Both the position numbers and the translations under genes were made by a program. The notes under the pieces were generated by a model. It saw only the letters and a list, made by a program, of their open reading frames with translations, was not told the DNA's origin and did not search any database. 64,000 bases of DNA. It comes from Metallyticus violacea (lineage: Eukaryota; Arthropoda; Insecta; Mantodea; Metallyticidae). This document shows positions 1-11,839 of the stretch, piece after piece. The number at the start of each line of letters is the position of its first letter. Position 1 is the first letter of the stretch. The stretch is from the NCBI GenBank assembly GCA_030762175.1, contig CM060846.1, positions 185,558,041 through 185,622,040 of the forward strand, in the 5' to 3' direction.

Positions 1-2090
1 ATCGAAAGAATTTACTAATAATTTCAACTTAGTATTATTTGCGAATTTCACGTAATTATATTAAAAATAATAGCATTTAGATAAAAATAGAGATAAGCAG
101 CAGTAAAATCATACTTTATTTCTTATTTGGCGGCGGTCTGTTTAAACACTTTTTCTTCCTAGTAGGGTTTGAGCATAATGTTTTGGCGGGTATATCTAAC
201 TCCATTCCTCCATGGCTATATTTATATATTTCTCGCGCTGACAAACTTTATCGCCTCAAAACGGTGTGCGTAGAAATGCACAATTAAGGAAACCACCGAG
301 CAGGACTTCTCTCAGAGGAGTCGCGAGAGGAAGATCTCTATGAAGAAAAGACGTAAATTCCTTATAGAAGACTGAGAAGACTGAATATGAGGATATTTCA
401 AGAAGTCATTCCTAATGTACAGTTCTTATATGTACGTGAACTGGCTCCAAAAACAGACTTAGGTAAAACTCTTAGTGGTGGCAGAAAGTTAAGATCACAG
501 GTTTGTGACTATTTTCCTTCACAGAACCGCTGTAGACCATGGGACTATAAATACTGGATTTCGGAAAAACAAGCTAACTGTATACTGTTTCTGAGCCTCT
601 TCGAAGTAAGACCTCTCTTTCATTTAGAGGTCCTGGATTGATTTTTCCTTCCTTTAGAAGGGATAATTACGGAATCTGATTGGATTGATGCCGCAAAAAC
701 TAACACAGAAAATTATGAACAAACCTCCTCAGGTGGTTCCCGCCTACAGCTAATGCACATAGAGATGACATTCTTACTCGGCAACTTAATGTGATAAAAG
801 CGTCACTGGTAGCAACCATTGAACTAGATATATAAGGTCTAACAGAATTAAAAATTAATTATGGAAAATAGATGAAGGTAACAAGATAGGAATAAGTCAC
901 AAGTAAGCATTATCAAGTCATCAAATAGTTTACATGTGGCACACTGATGAAATTCCCTGCTCAGCATGAAATCCCTTAATTTTCGGGATTAAATATACTG
1001 TCGAGTTCGTTGGTGCTGAGCATAATTATAAAGGAATTTAGGTTAGGTTGCACTCCACGCAAATGTATTTGTTATTATATGTTTGTATTTTACGTGAAAA
1101 TACATTTCACTAACTAGTTTTCAAAATTGAGACTTTATTAATCTCTTGCAAGCAATCGGTTTGGAAGGATGTTATAAAGACAAAAATCCTCCCGGGATGG
1201 ACTTCTATTGGCAAGAATTGCTGTAACACGTACACAGAATCATCTCGAATGCCCACAGAAATTTGTCACGGATCAATAAGCTATGCTGTAGCTCTGAATA
1301 TCACGGAGGTAATGCCATTAATTCATTGTTGAGATTCTTGCTTTTCTGATTTATTGTTTCATCCGGTATGGGGAATTTTATGAATGGCCCAATAAGCACC
1401 TTTGTTACTTTAATGTTTTTTTAATTTTTCCACTGAACATTGTTCCTATTTTACCCATTATTAGTATTTCCTGCCATAAAATCTTCTCTAGCCTTGAGAA
1501 TACACCCATCGTCAAGTTTAGTAACTGCCATAAACGTTGATCTCTAATTATTTTCACGATGTATTTATAATTCAATTAAATTTTGTACTCTATTACCTAA
1601 TCATGAGTTACTGGACATTCGCAGATTTAAGTTCCAGATTCTATATATGAGCACTTATTCTGGTGTAACCTCATTCTAAAACATATATTCTGCATGTGAA
1701 ACACATCATTATAAGTAATGGATAAGTCCCAGGGTCGACTTTATTAATTTTATTCTTATTCTTTATACCCTTTGTTCCTGTAGTCAGTATTTCTCTCCCT
1801 TTTTTAAAATGGAATATTCTAATGGTATAATCCTGAGCTTTATATTTTGCGTATCAATGAACGTGATCCTATACGCGTCCCTCATGTCAATGTGCAAATT
1901 CTCATCAGTCATATTCCATATTGTGGTCCCGAGAACTCAGTAGTCATTTTTATTTCATTATTATCCTGTAAATTCCATTGGAGTACACTTGATAATATAT
2001 AAAACTTGGTATAAGATCCGCCATTATTTTATTTGAACGGAAATTAATAATAGTATACATGCATTTGTCAAGACTTTTAAAACACATGCA
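1..2090. other. AT-rich sequence, no gene recognised
   Basis: Short open frames only; none has a recognisable domain or coding character. No terminal repeats or tRNA-like boxes were seen by eye. Confidence 0.6.
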
Positions 2091-2331
2091 ATCAGTTGAC
2101 CAGCTCAAAATACCAAGGTGGGATGTGCAGCATCAAACTTTGTCCAGAAATCAATGAAAATGATTTTTTAAAAAAAATTGGGAAGTTACCTCTGCCTAAG
2201 GTAGGAAATAGATTTCTTTTCGTTGGCGTCTATGCCTTTGCTAAATACGTCCATTTATTTTTAGTTCGTGAGGCAATCACAAATGTAACTACTGTGAAGT
2301 GTTTAAATTTTATGGTAATTATTTCAGGTAA

Positions 2332-2334
<3 letters not shown>

Positions 2335-2383
<49 letters not shown>
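2335..2383. repeat. (TA)n microsatellite
   Basis: Uninterrupted TA dinucleotide run of about 24 units. Confidence 0.98.
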
Positions 2384-2388
<5 letters not shown>

Positions 2389-2555
2389 CCACTTAGTTTA
2401 ATTTTTTTGGCTAACGTAAATTTATTTTCGATTTGGGTGTGCAATATGTTACAGCTATTCCATATTTTCCAAATCTTCTTTAAGTGAGCGCGTTAATTGC
2501 AATCTAAAAGTCGGATTTACTGTATATAATCACAGTGACCATACTCGATAAAATG

Positions 2556-2720
2556 AAAATTTGCATTGGTGGCAGTTCAAGCATGAAGTTCATAAAATGT
2601 GTGATTACATATTGATGAAGTCTTTCCATAAATTTGTCGATTGTCCAACTTGTGGATTTAGCAGGAAATATCACACGATCGACTGATTCGTAATATTTGG
2701 AATCTTGTAAGAAATAATCT
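2556..2720 (+). repeat. Unclassified interspersed repeat, copy 1 (first part)
   Basis: This stretch resembles 16788-16960: both read through a 'tttgcaYtggt' start, 'gatgaagtctttcc/gatgtctttcctt', 'gtccaactTgtgga' and a shared 'gtatttggaat'. Divergence is high, so it is an old family. No coding capacity or ends were identified. Confidence 0.5.
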
Positions 2721-4449
2721 TAACCCAACTAAGAATGGTGTCCTATATCTCGTACATAACATTTTGCATCCAAATTTAAGTTGATGATTCTGGTGGTTCA
2801 ACCGTTGGTGAACATGTTTTATGCATTGAAATTCGTTGTTGAAATTCAGGTTTCCCTCCAAGTTTATACCTGCATACAATTGAATTGGTTGTGTCTATGT
2901 TGAAGGTTTTAATAGTATTGTATGAAAAGACTGACAGAAAGATATCACATTCGTTATGAAAGGTAAGAGAACTTTTTGAAAAATTGCGTTTAATTTCCTT
3001 TTACTTAGGTAAAGTAAATAAATAAGCTCTTCCACGATATGGACGTTTATGGACGCCCACTTCAGCGATATGGACGAGTATAAACTCCTGTACGCGGATA
3101 AAAACAATGCTTTAAATCTCCATTATGTTTCATCTTTTTCGATGGAACAGTTTATGTGAATTACACTTACATTTGAAGTTTACCACTAAAGTTGCGAGGA
3201 GTATGATATACTTTAAAATATGGGTAAGCACATGAGCATCTTCAAATCACCGGAAACTACAAAAGTTTCCGTACATATTCCCCTTTTCGGCATAACATAC
3301 ACTTCCGTAATGGATACATTTTGGCTGTGGGCGGAATCCTGTTAGGAAAGTGTTTTCTGTTAATTAAATGTTATAGTATTATTAGATGTTCTACACCTAT
3401 GTATAAATATATCTGCATGTTGTGGTCAGCTATTAGGCTGTGAGCTATTGATAATTATAAATTCAAGACTGAAATTAGTTTCAGTGGGCTTGGAGCTCTC
3501 AAAATAACCAAACAATGGTATGTAGTAATCTGGAACTTGTGAAAGAATTTCTTGTATCATTTTACAGCTTTTCGTAAAGATGGGTATGTTTGAAATACCT
3601 AATCCACAGGAAATTGTCTACACCAATCATTAGACTTTAAATACAATTTAAATATGCTGTGATCACCATTCTACCTTGCCAAGCAAATATCAAAGGCGAG
3701 AGCTGAAGCACCTTTATTTCCCCTTTTTAGTGCTTGTGTATTCATATCCTATGGTAATGCAATAGATTTGAACAAACTGCTGTAATTGCATTCGTCATTT
3801 CGTTACATAAAGAAATGAACAACTTTGGCAAACTGTACCAGTTATCTAAAACCCTATTTCTACCCTTATGAAGAACAGGCTCCATGAGGTGCGTTACTTA
3901 AAAGAGTCAGACGAACCCATATCTTTGTCTCCTGTTTTGTCAGGTCTTTTATCATGTAAATTCAACTAATATAAAAACCCTGTTTTGCCTGTACCAAGAC
4001 CAAAGCTCTTGGTGCTAAATATGGTCCTGCTGGTTTTTATACACTGCCGTCTTATTTCCGTCCCAAGGCACCCTAGATTATTTATATCTTAGCTGAAGCT
4101 TTTTTGGTGGTTTAAAGATCTAATACATTTAGCAAGTCTAAACAACAGCCCCTTGAAATACAATACTCCTTGTGGAAGGGAAGGCGACAGAAACACGATT
4201 AATTGAGTGTGTATGGGGTGAATGCTTCGAATAAGGTCTGAAACATTGCAGCTCTAACATCTTAGTAAATGTTTTGACTTTCAAGAAACACGCAGAAGAG
4301 GCGATGGAGTTTCGTTCCACTTGATAAGCGTTCAGATTCAGATAAATATACAGCACGAACAAAAACAAATATGTCTAAGAATGAAAAATATATATATATA
4401 TAAATCTCCCCTACATTTTAACGGTTTTCAGCATGTTTTAACTCACCAC

Positions 4450-4629
<180 letters not shown>

Positions 4630-4667
4630 GCTCGTAATCAAAGTGATATAAAAATAATCATGGTCTT

Positions 4668-4925
4668 GTTCCAGTGAAATATAAGGAAGTTGATATTGTT
4701 TATTTAAATCATTGATTAATCAGAGGAGACCAAAATTTTACTGAAACCCAAAATTAGGGGTACTTTCCCTGTAGTCACTTTATATTGCCAGTTTCCGTGT
4801 TGCTCAAAGACCAGGAGAAATACATGAGATCACATATATCTCAGTTAAAGCATGTACGACATTTTGTGAACTTTATTTGGGGGTAATTTACATAGTAAAA
4901 CATTTCGTTGTGTAATTGTTTATAT
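4668..4925 (+). repeat. Unclassified interspersed repeat, copy 1 (second part)
   Basis: Resembles 17010-17270 in the same order: 'agtgaaatataa.ga', a pyrimidine-rich middle, 'gttaaag', then 'ttgtgaa' or 'ttgtaaa' before a thymine-rich end. The AAT microsatellite lies just upstream. Probably the 3' part of the repeat whose 5' part is at 2556. Confidence 0.45.
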
Positions 4926-5756
4926 TTTTATTATTGAAATGATATTATACTTTTGGAGAGTTAGGGTCACTATGATATATCTTGATATACGTGTTCCTTT
5001 TCATTTTACGTGCATGAGAACAAATAAATATAATAAATAAAAATGTGAAATACTGCATCCCGTTACCTTGTTTCCTACACCGGGATGTGCATTGAAAATC
5101 TTACACTTTATTTTTAAATTACAAATTACATTCTTACATTATTACTTTCCAGATGATACTTATGCCTAGGCTATAATTAGAAATTTACTAAAATAATAAC
5201 AATAACGAATTTGATAAATAACAAAATTACATTCCCTTCAACTACTTCCTAATTGCTGGAAACCAGCAATGCTCGAGTAACTGGAAACCAGCTACTACTT
5301 CTACTACTTCCACTTAATCTTTAACTCTAAATTATTAAACTGCTATCCGGTATCAGGTAGGAATTGTATTTGTGACCAGTACATTTCTTACATTCATTTA
5401 CTTTGCTACTTATATGTATCCAGTCCTATCTATATTTGTATAAAACTATATATTATATATCTATTGATCTTATATATGTTTCTTTATTTTCCGTATTATA
5501 TCATATCGTCTTTCTGTATTATATCATCTTATAAATATATTCGCGTCAAATTCACATTTATATCTCATATTAGCTAATTTTTTTAACACTAATTATATTC
5601 TTTGTTTGCAAATTTACTCGATATTTATCAATGCAACATTTGCCCTACCAATTCATTACTTTGACATCGTTAAGAATGGTAATAGTAATATCACTAGTAA
5701 TATTAATTATAATTATAATAAAATGTTATTATATTTTACTTTACCCCTATATCTTC

Positions 5757-5835
5757 CTCCTCCTCCTCCTCCTCCTCCTCCTCCTCCTCCTCCTCCTCCT
5801 CCTCTTCTTCTTCTTCTTCTTCTTCTTCTTCTTGT
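5757..5835. repeat. (TCC)n(TTC)n microsatellite
   Basis: Pure trinucleotide runs of CCT/CTC followed by CTT. Proline- or leucine-rich frames through it are artefacts. Confidence 0.97.
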
Positions 5836-6109
5836 CCTTCTCCTTCTTCACTCTTTCGCTATAACCATTTTTCACAATCACTTTACCCTTCTCTCATTCT
5901 ATATATAGAGCACTGTTTTATATCCTATAAAAAGTTTCCTTTCGCTACTCCACTACACTTTACATTTCTCTATTAATTTGTTTATTTATCCTTTATACTT
6001 ACAATATTACAAGTTTAAAAAGATTCTTACATTTTTAACCATTCACTTTACTTCACTCCACTTGGCCCATATCAACTACACCATTGAGCTCCAATATATT
6101 ATGCCCCTC

Positions 6110-7244
6110 TCAATGTTTATTATACTTCTCCATTCTTCCTAAACAATTACCTCTAACTCCCATTCTTTGCATATTCACTAAGGCCCCCAACAACTCCTTC
6201 AGCTCCTGCTCCTCCTGCTGCCTCATCATATTCTTTCCCTCTTCCTCTTCTTCTCACCGTACCTTGTTTCTTCTAACTGCAGGTTTGTTTATTATATAAC
6301 TTCTTTTACCTCTTCTTCTCCATCTCCAGCATCCCCTTTCCTTCTCCCTTTTTTTTTCTTCTAACGTGATCCGCATAAAGTTTTCGTTGTGAATTGGGTG
6401 GTAAATTATTTTTCTGGTTGTCTATACTTAATATTCCTAAACTTTCCGATCTTCTAACTTCCACGTCTACTTCTTCCTTTGTAGCTGGAATCTCTTCTTG
6501 CTCCATCCTTTCTTCCCATGCTATTTTACTTAGTTTATGGGCTAGGGTTTCAAGATGTTTATACAATTCTTTGTATCTTAAAATATAGACTACCGATAGC
6601 CACTTAAATTCCTTCGTTCTTTTGAAGTTTGGTTCCTATAAGGTGGACATTCATACAAAGCATGTTCCGGTGTATCCTGTTTTCCACATCGTAACCTCCT
6701 TTGGGTTCTTTTAATTTTGCGCCAGTATGTTTTATAAGGATCATGTCCAGTCAAACAGTGTATCAATCCTTCTTTTAGGTTTTACGTGCCTCAGTTGAAA
6801 TCTTTCGGTAATATGTTTAAAGATATTGCAAGTTCGTCTTCCTTCTTTCATTTGATTCATTCTAAGTTGTCATATCAGTTTTAATTTAAATTTTATCTCT
6901 GTTAAGGTGTTAGATCCTGCACCTATTATTTTCTCCACTTCTCCATAATACTTTTCCTTAATCCAATAGTTCGCTCCTCTTAATTTTACTAACAAATCTA
7001 TGGACCAGATACCTGTTGATACCACTAGCGTCATTGTAGGTGTGGTACTAACTGTGTAGCTTAATAAAATTTTGCGTTGATTTCTAATTTGTATATCGTG
7101 CATTCTTGTGGCCCACACTCCAACCCCATATGTAATTATTGTTGCAAAAATATTGCTATGATAAATATTGAAAATATTTAATGATATTTTAATTTTAATT
7201 GAACAATTCTGGATGACGAGTGTTGTGACCTCTCTTGAGGACAT
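6110..7244 (-). pseudogene. Non-LTR retrotransposon ORF2, C-terminal remnant
   Basis: Read on the minus strand, 7244-6870 gives the region after the reverse-transcriptase catalytic core of Jockey/I-type LINEs, with the motif 'ATIITYGVGVWATRM' (thumb, 'YG.e.W' motif). Around 6760-6640 a frame gives 'LTGHDPYKTY' then 'RLRCGKQDTPEHALYECP', the Cys/His gag-like finger common at the end of such ORF2 proteins. From 6566 to about 6110 the C-terminus is very rich in Glu and Lys. The catalytic FADD core and everything upstream is missing, and frameshifts separate the pieces. It cannot encode a working enzyme. Assignment to the Jockey/I group is inferred from motifs only. Confidence 0.7.
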
Positions 7245-7719
7245 GGCTTTCTGCCACCGCCGTGGGATACTTTGTGCCTATGCTTTGCCAAATGACGTAA
7301 CCTGGGGTCTTCTAGTTCTTATCTTTCCCCAATGCTGGACCTTTTGGATGGCTCGTCCATCATCGTCATGCATATACCGACTAGATGGAGCCTCTTAATA
7401 CTTGAAGAACATATTTTTGGACTTAGCACCAAGATCAGTTATGCTCTAATATGAAGTAAGTATCAGTGCCCATTAGTAGGTCAGTATGCTAGTGATATAC
7501 TGTTTTAAATTATATGTGGCAAATTTAAGCAAACCTTGTCATGTCTTAGAGAAGGCACCCTCAACTGAGCTCAAAGTGCTTATGGGCGTGTAGAACTGTT
7601 TACCGTTCTCGCTGTGGGCTGAGCACTTACGAGCTAGAATTTACCAGCGGAGGAACTTGTAATGGCTGGTACTTCGGAGTGGGGAGACGGTCCTTTACGC
7701 TAATACTTTTTAAGAAATT

Positions 7720-9475
7720 TAGGAAGAGTGTATTCTATTTATAGAAAAAATGAGGCAGCAAAGTGTTTAGTATGTCATAAAATACTAAACAAAATATTAA
7801 AATGTGATTTTCATTACTATTATTCACTTTCATTATTCATTTGATAAATACAAGCCTATGAAAGCACCATAGGCTTGTATTTATTTATTTTATTTTCAAA
7901 CATATTTGTTTGAAAATCTGAACATAAAGTGCAAAACGAAGATGAAAAATATCGTGCTAGCGTTGTCAGAGTGAGCTAGAAAATTGCGTTACGCTTAGTA
8001 GAATCGTGAGACGTTTAAACGAAGGTGAGTTGGCAAAATAGTCTATAACTGATAGTGGCGAAGAAATTGCATTGTTTTTTATTATTGCAATGATTGAGAG
8101 TAATGGCATAACCGACATTGCACAGCCGGTCATTTTCTATAGTCAATGCAGATCTTGAAAAAGGGAGAAACTGTTAAATACTGCGCCCATGAAACATACT
8201 ACTAAAATCGTTTCATGTCGAAAGCCAATAACCCAATTCTTGCTAATACACAACTTTCCACCTCTTCTCCGTCAAATAGCGTTTCCATGGGAACGGTGGT
8301 GTCGTTTTCCTTGGCGACTACATGTATTAATGCAAGAAATGTATCATTCCTTTACTATATAAGTCTGCATGTTTATATCGAGATTCGAACCAAAGCCTAA
8401 AAGGATGTTAGCGTCTCTTTTAAGTTGAGAAATCTCTAGCCCCTTAACAATACTGACATGTTAATAAAACGATACTTATGCAAGTACCTTCTTAAATAGT
8501 ATAATATATTTTCAGGGCTGTATGAATAGAGTTTAAAAGAACTTTTCTCTTTGATTATAACTTCACGGGATACCTACCTCATCTATGTAACTATGTTCTC
8601 AAGCAGTGAGGGATGGGAGTGTAGAAAGAGACAAATATATAGAGCGAGATTGGGAATTTACACGGATGGCCTTGAATGGACTGGCCAGAGTGAGACCAAT
8701 ATAGTGGTGATGATATATTTACTTGCATTGAGGAGACAAAACTGCAGTTTGAACTTCCATGGCAGCAAACTGTTTCTTTAGCTGTGAGTGGAAATAGAAA
8801 GGAGGCTGTAATATTAGTGTAATGTGGAAAGGAAGGATCACACATTATAACAAATATTTTACCAATGCACTAAATCTTAAACCAGAAAAATATATGCGCA
8901 AAAAAGGTGTACTTCAGCAAAGTAATGGATGTTGTTATGTAAACAATTAATTTCCTCAGATCTTTATTCACGGAGAATCTAGGACCTTGCTCGACGACGT
9001 TCACAGTGAGTATGGAGATTTATTCTACCATAGCGAGATAAGATTTCGAGTGAAAATACTGCAACGTATTTTGGTGTATAGGAATGACATTGCGTTCTTT
9101 ATGGAGATACAGGAAAACCAACTGTTGGGCGAATATTTCGAACGGAAATTTCTAAACATTACAAAACTTGAACAGTAATTCTAGACAGTCGCAATACGCT
9201 TATTAATGTTATCGGAAAAAGATTAATAATTTGTACCTACTTTCCCACGAGAGGAGTTTCCCAAACTCCATAATCTTGCTGCAAGAATGTTGGGGACAAT
9301 ATATGTAAGCGAAATACTATTTTCTTTAATGAAGTTTACAAATTTGCATTATAGAAGTTAACTAAGTGATGATCACTTGAAAGCATGCTTGCGACTGTGT
9401 GACACTGAAACAATAGTACCGCATATTGAACAGTTTTTAAAAACAGAAAGTACAAAATTTGCGGCAAAGGCCCGG
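7720..9475 (+). pseudogene. hAT-type transposase remnants (GTF2IRD2/Charlie-like)
   Basis: Two separated pieces fit one hAT protein. About 7740-7790 gives 'EAAKCLVCHKILNK', a BED-finger-like start. About 8980-9180 gives 'VHSEYGDLFYHSEIRF' and 'FFMEIQENQLLGEYF', the pattern found in the hAT relatives annotated in animals as GTF2IRD2-like or ZMYM6-like. About 9250-9450 gives the C-terminal dimerisation region ('LAARMLGTIYVSEILFSLMK', then 'LSDDHLKACLRLCDTE'). Stops and frameshifts lie between the pieces and much of the middle is missing or unrecognisable. The family call is from memory of motifs. Confidence 0.6.
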
Positions 9476-9479
9476 TAAC

Positions 9480-10712
9480 CAAGTGAAGAAACATTGTCTA
9501 TGGACTTTCATGTTAATAACTACACTTACACTATGTATTTTCATTTAGCAGAGATCTTTGAACGGGGGAGACTGGCAGAATTTTTCAAGCAATTCCTTTG
9601 TTCCTCAATGCCTTTCCTCCCCATCCTTGCCCTCTGGCCAGGTTAGGATTACCTGCCGACAAACATTTAGTTGTTATTGGCTGTCTAGCCTATCGAATAT
9701 CCTGGAAATCGGTGATGTGGCCATCCTGACTGGAGTGCTCCCGTCCCTTTTTCTGATTATTGAGTTGGCTCCAGAGGGGGGCAGACTGAGTAGGTGCTTT
9801 TGGCTTTTGTTTCAAGTTGTTAGACCCGGAGTCTTTTCCAATCTCTCTCTCCCTTTCTCTCTGGGTAGATATGTGACCCAGGTAAAATGAGGGTTTAATA
9901 CATATTGGTTACGTTCATAAATAAACCAAATATTGTTTGCAACGTTGTGAATTGAATTTTGTGTATATAGGCTAAAATATTATTTTCAAATTTGTTAACT
10001 TAAGCAGGAACGTGTATTTTAAAGCCAGTGTTTTGGATTAATGCTAGTTAACGGGCAGCACTAAAATTCTTTTATCCTTTACCTAAGGGGAAGGTTTTAT
10101 GAAAAGTATCTGTTAAGGATTTGATCAACTATTGTATATTCTGTCATTGTTTCAAGGTTTCATATTTAATTAAATGATATATTGTTGTATTACGATTTAC
10201 TCAAAATCTATTTTCTAAACTGTTTATTTATGGGACACTGAAGGGAAATTTGGAAATTTAGAATGTCTAAATTTAGAGATTTTCGATTTTGCACACATAT
10301 TATTTGGGTTTTTAGTAATATCTGTACAAAATTTCGGGTTAGTTGGTCAATTGTTTCACTATCATTTTAATACTTATTCATTTTTTATTAATCTAAAGCT
10401 ATTATTAAAAAACTACCTAATTCTATAAAATGTGATGTTTTTCTGCACAACTTTGCAAAAGCATTCTAAATATTTTTTACGTAAAATTTAGCATGAAGTT
10501 TTATTTGCGACTTAGACATTTAAAAAATAAAACTAGCACTTAAATGCAAAAGCATTGAAAATATTGTAACTGAGTTACTATTTTTTTTAAATTTATTTTT
10601 GATTTATATACAGAAAAGCTCATACAAACGTTTAAAAAACAAAGTCTACATAATGTCTCAAAAACGATCCGTGCTTGTACTTGAAATATTGTGGCAAAAG
10701 AGTGCAGGCAAA
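9480..10712. other. No feature recognised
   Basis: AT-rich apart from a GC-richer block at about 9555-9890 whose frame shows no known domain. That block could be a retroelement leader of the decayed gypsy element downstream, but nothing proves it. Confidence 0.5.
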
Positions 10713-10713
10713 C

Positions 10714-11410
10714 ACCGGAGGTGCCAAAAATTGTATACATACTTTCACAGTAGATATCTATTAAATATATTTCCAAGTTGGACCGAAAAACAACAGTAAT
10801 GTAGTATGATATTCTGTAAACAGATGTGACTCACATACATCATGATAGCGTTGCTACGTAACAGGTAAATCAACAATGAACAAATGAAGTCAAGATTATC
10901 TAATGATGTTCTGTAAACAGATGTGACCCACATTACATTATGCTAGCGTTGCTACAACAAAATGGAGCCAAGATTACCGTTTGAAGAGCGGAAAGCAATT
11001 TTGAATATCGTAAAGGAAAACTGAGAATGTTGTTGAAATTCAAAGGTAATGGAGACGTGTGTACAGTAGAGAACCGTTCTCCGGATCTAACTCCGTGGGA
11101 CTTCTACCTATGGGAACTCTTAAGGATGTTGTGTACCGTAAAAAACCAGTTACACTGGCTTTTCGGGAAGAAATTGAAACGGCATGTGCTGCAATTGCTG
11201 AGGACACTTTCGTTAACGTTACTCAATCAGTAGTTCAACGTACTCAGAACTGTATCGACGTCGATGGTGGGCATTTTGAGTAACTGTTGTAACTGTAAAA
11301 GTCTAAAATGATTAGTGCTCATCATTTTCTGTTTGTGTGAATTCATTTTGTTACGTTAATACAGTTTTTTCTTTGCTTGAAGTGTGTATACATTTTTGGC
11401 ACCCTCTGTA
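10714..11410 (+). mobile_element. Mariner/Tc1 deletion derivative with inverted ends
   Basis: The ends are inverted copies: left 'ggaggtgccaaaaattgta' near 10717 and right 'tacatttttggcaccctct' near 11388. Between them are a transposase start ('MEPRLPFEERKAILNIV', about 10963-11013) and, after a deletion, the transposase C-terminus with 'SPDLTPWDFYLWE' (about 11074-11112) and 'HFE' before a stop at 11281-11283. The whole catalytic middle is absent. An imperfect direct repeat of roughly 85 bp (about 10810-10850 and 10910-10955, each with 'ttctgtaaacagatgtga') lies before the start codon. Confidence 0.75.
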
Positions 11411-11839
11411 TACTAAAAATCAAGAACCGGAAAAAAAAAGTGTTGAAATTTGAATATCTAAAAGTTAAGGGTCAAGAAATGGGAGTTTAAAGAGTACAGG
11501 CATTTAAAATGGATGCTAAAACATAAAAAACATAAGGCATGAAACGTTTCTCAGGAATATTCTCTAGGGTTTAAAGTAATGTTAAGTTCAATAGTAATTT
11601 TTATTTTTTGACAACAATTGCAAATTTTTCATTTTGATATGTTCTGCATTGTGCGTTACTAGTACTGTTCGATTAAAAACATTAAAATTGTAAATCGTTC
11701 CTCTCCCATATTGTAAATTTATTTTTCCGGTCATGTTCTGTTTTCCATTTTACAGTATATTTCCGAAGTTAATGTCCGGGCATAAACGGGAGAATGTCAA
11801 ATTTATGTCGTTTAGTTAGATTACAGAAACAGGCTGAAC

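Noticed and set aside
5606..5908. Proline/leucine-rich frames
   Set aside because: Generated by the CCT/CTT microsatellite; no coding context.
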